A stretch of 64,000 bases of DNA from Candidatus Woesearchaeota archaeon. GTDB taxonomy: Archaea; Nanobdellota; Nanobdellia; Woesearchaeales; GCA-023898365. Below, in pieces: positions 60,223 through 64,000 of the stretch. The translations under genes and the position numbers were made by a program. How positions within the stretch are numbered: position 1 is the stretch's first letter; each line of letters opens with the position of its first letter. The notes below the pieces were generated by a model. It was not told the DNA's origin, searched no databases, and worked only from the letters and a program-made list of their open reading frames with translations. The DNA is taken from assembly GCA_023898365.1 (NCBI GenBank), contig CP060219.1:868001-932000 (forward strand), written 5' to 3'.

Positions 60223-61512
60223 ATGCAATCTTCAGTATTCAAGGAAACTGAAATAGGAATGATTCCTGAAGATTGGGAACTATTGAAAGTTGGTACGATA
60301 GGTAAAGTAATCACTGGCAAAACACCACCAACAAAGGAAAAATCTTTTTATGGTCTTGATTTTATGTTTGTAAAGATACCTGATATGGGCTCAACAGTTT
60401 ACGTTAGAAGAACAAATTCCATGCTTTCCAAGAAGGGGGCGGAATACATGAAGAGGTTAAGATTGCCAAAAGAATCAATTATGATTTCTTGTATTGCAAC
60501 AATAGGTAACGTAACAATAGCATCAGAAGATTGTTTTACTAATCAACAGATAAATTCTATTATTCCAAATGAAAAGGTAACGCCGAAATGGGTATATTAT
60601 TTTTTCAAAAACAATAAAGATTATTTGGCTAGCAGAGGTGGTGGTGGTTCGGTATATACAAACATATCGAAATCAAAATTTGAGGATTTATCAATTGCAG
60701 TACCTCAAATTAACGAACAAACAGCAATATCAAAAATACTCTTTGACCTTGATGCTAAGATTGAGCTTCTTCAACAGCAAAACAAAACTCTTGAAAATAT
60801 TGGTAAAGCGATTTTCAAACAATGGTTTGTTGATTTCGAATTCCCTGATGAACAAGGCAACCCTTACAAGTCCTCAGGTGGAGAGATGGTTGAAAGTAAA
60901 CTGGGAGAAATACCAAAAGGATGGGATAAATTATCACTCATAGATATTGTTAAGCATTTGAAACCAGGAACTAATTATCAGCCTAAAAGAGTTGAAAGCG
61001 GAATTCCTTTTATTAACGTAAGAAATATTCAAAATGGATTTTTAACATTAACCAATGTAAAATATATAACTAAAGATGAGTATAATAGAGTTCATAAAAT
61101 GTGGGAACCTGAAGAAAATGACTTATTAATTACAAGAATAGGGACGTTAGGAAATGTTGGAGTCATACGAAAAAAAGACTTACCTGTAGCAGTTCACTAT
61201 AACAGCATTTCTATTAAGGTAAAGAATACCTCATTTCAATTTCTATATTTCTTATTTATTAGTGATTTTTTCCAAAAACAATATCACTTTAGAAAAAAAC
61301 AATCTGTGCAAGAATATGTTACGATTGATGAAGTTGAAAAAATAAAGATATTTCTTCCAAAAGAAAATTTAGTATTTGATAGATTACAAAATTCTTTTAA
61401 CATTCTATTTGATAAAATAAAGATAAACTCGGATAACATTGAAAATCTAATAATTATTAGAGATTCACTCTTACCTAAATTGATGACTGGCAAGATAAGG
61501 GTGAATATATGA
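60223..61512 (+). CDS. hsdS: Type I restriction-modification specificity subunit S
   Basis: The 429-aa product has two target-recognition domains (about 1-165 and 215-380), each with a PEDWE/PKGWD-type start, separated by conserved coiled-coil spacers (NEQTAISKILFDLDAKIELLQ; SDNIENLIIIRDSLLPKLMTGKI). It selects the bipartite DNA target. It overlaps the next gene by 4 nt. Confidence 0.95.
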   Translation: MQSSVFKETEIGMIPEDWELLKVGTIGKVITGKTPPTKEKSFYGLDFMFVKIPDMGSTVYVRRTNSMLSKKGAEYMKRLRLPKESIMISCIATIGNVTIASEDCFTNQQINSIIPNEKVTPKWVYYFFKNNKDYLASRGGGGSVYTNISKSKFEDLSIAVPQINEQTAISKILFDLDAKIELLQQQNKTLENIGKAIFKQWFVDFEFPDEQGNPYKSSGGEMVESKLGEIPKGWDKLSLIDIVKHLKPGTNYQPKRVESGIPFINVRNIQNGFLTLTNVKYITKDEYNRVHKMWEPEENDLLITRIGTLGNVGVIRKKDLPVAVHYNSISIKVKNTSFQFLYFLFISDFFQKQYHFRKKQSVQEYVTIDEVEKIKIFLPKENLVFDRLQNSFNILFDKIKINSDNIENLIIIRDSLLPKLMTGKIRVNI

Positions 61513-62354
61513 AAACAAAGAAAGTAATTTATTTAATATTAATATGTTCGCTTTTTCTAAATTTATTCTTATTTGGATACTTATTTTATTTAAGAGGTAA
61601 TGATTATTTTTATTTATTATGTTTACAAATTTTTTCAGCTTTATTTACTGTTTTGTTTGCTTATTTAATATATATTTCCCAAAAAAAAGATATTGATAAA
61701 TCAAAACTGGAAGAATTTAAATCTCGTTTAAATAATTTACTTTATGAATTAGAATCAAATATTGAAATACCTCTTAAATATATTGATTTTTCCACTACTT
61801 TCAAAAAAATATTATCATCTGAAAAATTTTCAAAAGATATCGTTAAAAATTTAGAAAATGAAAAGACATTAAATGAATTTATTCGAAAATATCTTCATTC
61901 ATATTTAAATTTAATCAAAATTGGAAAAATAAAAACAAAATCAAAACAAGTTAATGTTTCATATATTTTTAATAAACTTCTAGATGATAAAAATGTAAAT
62001 AAGTTAATTATAGAAAGACCTATATTGACAAGAACTATTGAAGATGAGTTATTAAATTACGCATCAGTGGAATTAAATTACTATAATAACAAGTATTCAA
62101 TTTTACAAAAAAACATTAATGATTTAAAGCACACTACTAATGTTTTCAAAGTAGTAACTCATATTCTACTATTTGGAACACATCAAAGTAACAAATACAA
62201 TGATATTGTAACATTAAACTCAATATTTTGTATTTTACAATATTCTGAAATTTATATTAAACGAATTGAAATAGTCGTAAAAGAAATTATGAAAATAATA
62301 GAACTTAATGACTTGTCTGATTTTCAAAGATTAAATAAATTAGATTTAAAATGA
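61509..62354 (+). CDS. Two-helix membrane protein in the RM island
   Basis: The 281-aa product has two N-terminal membrane helices (about 6-26 and 33-55) and a large Lys/Asn-rich helical cytoplasmic part. Very AT-rich. ATGA overlaps tie it to hsdS and to the HEPN gene. No family recognised. It may be a membrane effector. Confidence 0.65.
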   Translation: MKTKKVIYLILICSLFLNLFLFGYLFYLRGNDYFYLLCLQIFSALFTVLFAYLIYISQKKDIDKSKLEEFKSRLNNLLYELESNIEIPLKYIDFSTTFKKILSSEKFSKDIVKNLENEKTLNEFIRKYLHSYLNLIKIGKIKTKSKQVNVSYIFNKLLDDKNVNKLIIERPILTRTIEDELLNYASVELNYYNNKYSILQKNINDLKHTTNVFKVVTHILLFGTHQSNKYNDIVTLNSIFCILQYSEIYIKRIEIVVKEIMKIIELNDLSDFQRLNKLDLK

Positions 62355-62842
62355 CACTAAAAGTTAAAACTAAAATTGATAATATTGAAAACATTGAAGA
62401 ATTAAGCTCAAAGATAGATTTAATTGTCGGAGAAGTAATATCTTCTACGAAAAATCTTGAACACAATATAAATCAGGTTATTTACAAACATCTAAACCCT
62501 GAAAATAATGGTTTTTTTCATGGAGTTTTGATGAGCTCAGACATTATTTCATTTGGCTCTAAACTAAATCTTCTAAAAGCAATTGCAATGGCAAATGGAA
62601 AGAATATTAATTTTGAACCATTCCAAACAATTCTAACTATTAGAAATTTATTTGCTCACGAAATTCCAACAGTTAATTCAGTTGATAAAAAATATTATCT
62701 AAATAAGCGAATCAAATATAAGAACCATTGCTTTTGGACTCACCAAATTAAAGAAATACCAAAACTTATTGAAGATTTTAACAATGCTTTAGAAGAGTGT
62801 GATAAATTGCTTGATGAAATATCCTTAAACCACTCCAAATGA
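62351..62842 (+). CDS. HEPN-motif protein
   Basis: The 163-aa helical product contains RNLFAH (R98-x4-H103), the catalytic R-x4-6-H motif of HEPN ribonucleases, within a four-helix-like fold (LNLLKAIAMANGKN, FQTILTIRNLFAHE). HEPN proteins are common effectors in abortive infection. It is translationally coupled (ATGA) to the membrane protein and is the last gene of the hsdM-to-HEPN operon seen here. Confidence 0.65.
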   Translation: MTLKVKTKIDNIENIEELSSKIDLIVGEVISSTKNLEHNINQVIYKHLNPENNGFFHGVLMSSDIISFGSKLNLLKAIAMANGKNINFEPFQTILTIRNLFAHEIPTVNSVDKKYYLNKRIKYKNHCFWTHQIKEIPKLIEDFNNALEECDKLLDEISLNHSK

Positions 62843-62915
62843 CTTAATTATTAAGAATAATCCAAATACAACCCAAACCAACATCTCAACAACAAACCAC
62901 TTACAAAAATAAAGT

Positions 62916-63052
62916 CTATAAGTGCGTTTATAAACAACATTATAGGTGATTCAACACCTATTCGTTGAATGAATAAATTACCTGCATACTATAAGTGCAT
63001 TTATAAATTTAGTTATAGAAATAAAAATATTTATAAATTTGGTTATAGAAAT
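62916..63052 (+). repeat. Repeat cluster upstream of fic
   Basis: CTATAAGTGCRTTTATAAA occurs at 62916-62934 and 62989-63007 (18 of 19 identical); TTATAAATTTRGTTATAGAAAT occurs at 63001-63022 and 63031-63052 (21 of 22). Between them ATAGGTG-N6-CACCTAT (62942-62961) is a perfect inverted repeat. They include TATA-like cores and probably serve as operators of the fic promoter. Confidence 0.6.
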
Positions 63053-63054
63053 TA

Positions 63055-64000
63055 ATGTTAATGAATGAAAAAGAATTTATTTCAAAAAAAACTGGAAATA
63101 TAGTTTGGGAACAAAAAGGTGCATATTATTGGTTTGAACCTCACAAATTGCCCATTCAAATAAAAGAAACTCCTGAATTATCAAGTCAAGCTCAAAAAAC
63201 AATGGCTGCTTTGGCAAGATTAGATGGATTAACATTAAAATTCACTCGAGAAGAAATAGCTCTATTCCAAACACCATTCATGATTAAAGAAGCACAGTTA
63301 TCTTCAGAGATTGAAGGAACAAGATCAACAATTTCAGATGTTTACAAAGAAGAAAAAATACGAGAACTAGATCCTGAAAAAAGACTGGATAATGAAGAAA
63401 TTAGAAATTACAAATCTGCTTTAATTTGGGCAATACAAAATATTCCAAAAAATTTTTCCGAAGAATATCTTAGAACAATACATGAAAAACTACTTCAAGG
63501 TGTAAGAGGAAATGACAAAACTCCAGGTCAATATAAAGAATTCCAAAATGCAATAGGCAAAAGAGAAGATACTTTAGACACTGCAAAATTTGTACCTGCA
63601 TCTCCTGAAAAAACTCAACATCTGATGAAAAACTTTGTAGACCATATAAATACTGAAACACTCTCGGCACTATACAAAATTGGACAGCTACATTATCAGT
63701 TTGAAGCAATACATCCATTCAGAGATGGAAATGGAAGATTAGGTAGAATGTTAATAGTGCTCCAATTATGTAAGGAGAATATTTTACAACATCCCCTACT
63801 ATATATAAGCGAATATTTAACAAAAAACAGAGATACATATATTGAATTATTATATAATACAAGTGCAAAAGGAGAAATTGAAAATTGGCTAATGTTTTTT
63901 CTTAAAGCTCTTGAAAATCAAGCAAAAAAATCTTTAGAACTACTTAAAAAAATAGATGAATATAAAAGAGAATTACATGAAACAACACAACATATTTCCT
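63055..64000 (+). CDS. Fic-family protein, 3' end outside the window
   Basis: The 315 visible codons run to the edge. The N-terminal inhibitory helix motif is present (SSEIEG, residues 83-88, S/T-xxx-E-G), followed by Fic core motif HPFRDGNGRLGR (220-231). Fic enzymes transfer AMP or other nucleotide groups to Ser/Thr/Tyr hydroxyls. It belongs to the class with an intramolecular inhibitory helix. ATG 63055 or 63061 both fit. Confidence 0.9.
   Translation, partial: MLMNEKEFISKKTGNIVWEQKGAYYWFEPHKLPIQIKETPELSSQAQKTMAALARLDGLTLKFTREEIALFQTPFMIKEAQLSSEIEGTRSTISDVYKEEKIRELDPEKRLDNEEIRNYKSALIWAIQNIPKNFSEEYLRTIHEKLLQGVRGNDKTPGQYKEFQNAIGKREDTLDTAKFVPASPEKTQHLMKNFVDHINTETLSALYKIGQLHYQFEAIHPFRDGNGRLGRMLIVLQLCKENILQHPLLYISEYLTKNRDTYIELLYNTSAKGEIENWLMFFLKALENQAKKSLELLKKIDEYKRELHETTQHIS

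Noticed and set aside
62916..63052. CRISPR array
   Set aside because: Only two copies of each repeat, irregular spacing and no cas genes.

Overview
The window comes from an archaeon, most likely a DPANN-type lineage such as Woesearchaeota/Woesearchaeales; the phylum call is inference. Archaeal markers are ribosomal proteins L7Ae, S28e, L24e, L21e and L35Ae, aIF6, RNA polymerase subunit F, prefoldin alpha, FtsY, a thermosome subunit, membrane LonB, class III (pilin-type) signal peptides, a tRNA-Leu with an anticodon-loop intron, and TATA boxes centred about 26-29 nt upstream of many start codons (leaderless genes). Bacterial-looking genes are mixed in: GrpE-DnaK-DnaJ, Lgt with a lipobox protein, SufE, a YtxJ-like protein, RHS proteins, a type I restriction-modification operon and Fic.

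Layout. 1-2.0 kb: a polymorphic-toxin-like RHS array on the minus strand, with one complete RHS gene, an overlapping 65-aa candidate immunity gene, and the start of a second RHS gene whose first 224 in-window bases are identical to the first copy. 2.0-2.6 kb: tRNA-Arg(GCG) and tRNA-Leu(TAA). 2.7-10.6 kb: housekeeping genes, including MTA phosphorylase-APRT salvage, aIF6-prefoldin-FtsY, methionine aminopeptidase, L21e-RpoF and a pilin-like protein. 10.7-15.5 kb: a tight three-gene operon (coiled-coil protein, unknown helical protein, SNF2 helicase-methyltransferase fusion). 15.7-24.9 kb: ValRS, Ogt, a MoxR-VWA pair, the L7Ae-S28e-L24e-Ndk operon with a possible k-turn in its leader, an HPF-like protein and Lgt. 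24.9-27.8 kb: an Lrp-type regulator divergent from a 514-aa unknown gene, which is followed by a thymidylate-synthase homologue with Ser at the catalytic Cys position; two palindromes lie in the divergent control region. 27.8-31.5 kb: a 1166-aa surface protein and a candidate minus-strand ncRNA. 31.7-43 kb: DUF655, redox proteins, pilin-like proteins, L35Ae, LonB, an IMPase-family gene, a cytidylate-kinase-like gene, tRNA-Lys(CTT)-Elp3, and a lipoprotein with a secreted partner. 43-55.9 kb: the GrpE-DnaK-DnaJ cluster with a palindrome at the predicted transcription start, SufE, thermosome, two tandem transglutaminase-like genes, a zinc protease, Dus, a J-protein, a DEAD helicase and an M16 peptidase. 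55.9-56.2 kb: a gene-free, highly structured segment with a possible pseudoknot. 56.2-64 kb: peptidase E-like gene, then an AT-rich accessory island with HsdM, an AlbA_2/Schlafen-like protein, HsdS, a membrane protein, a HEPN-motif protein and a truncated Fic gene behind a repeat-rich promoter.

Strongest candidates for undescribed biology: the RHS array with its almost G/T-free coding strand; the SNF2-methyltransferase operon; the Cys-less ThyA homologue with its partner and palindromes; the expanded type I RM island with HEPN and Fic; and the candidate ncRNA at 31376-31465. No rRNA, CRISPR array, complete insertion sequence or replication origin was recognised.
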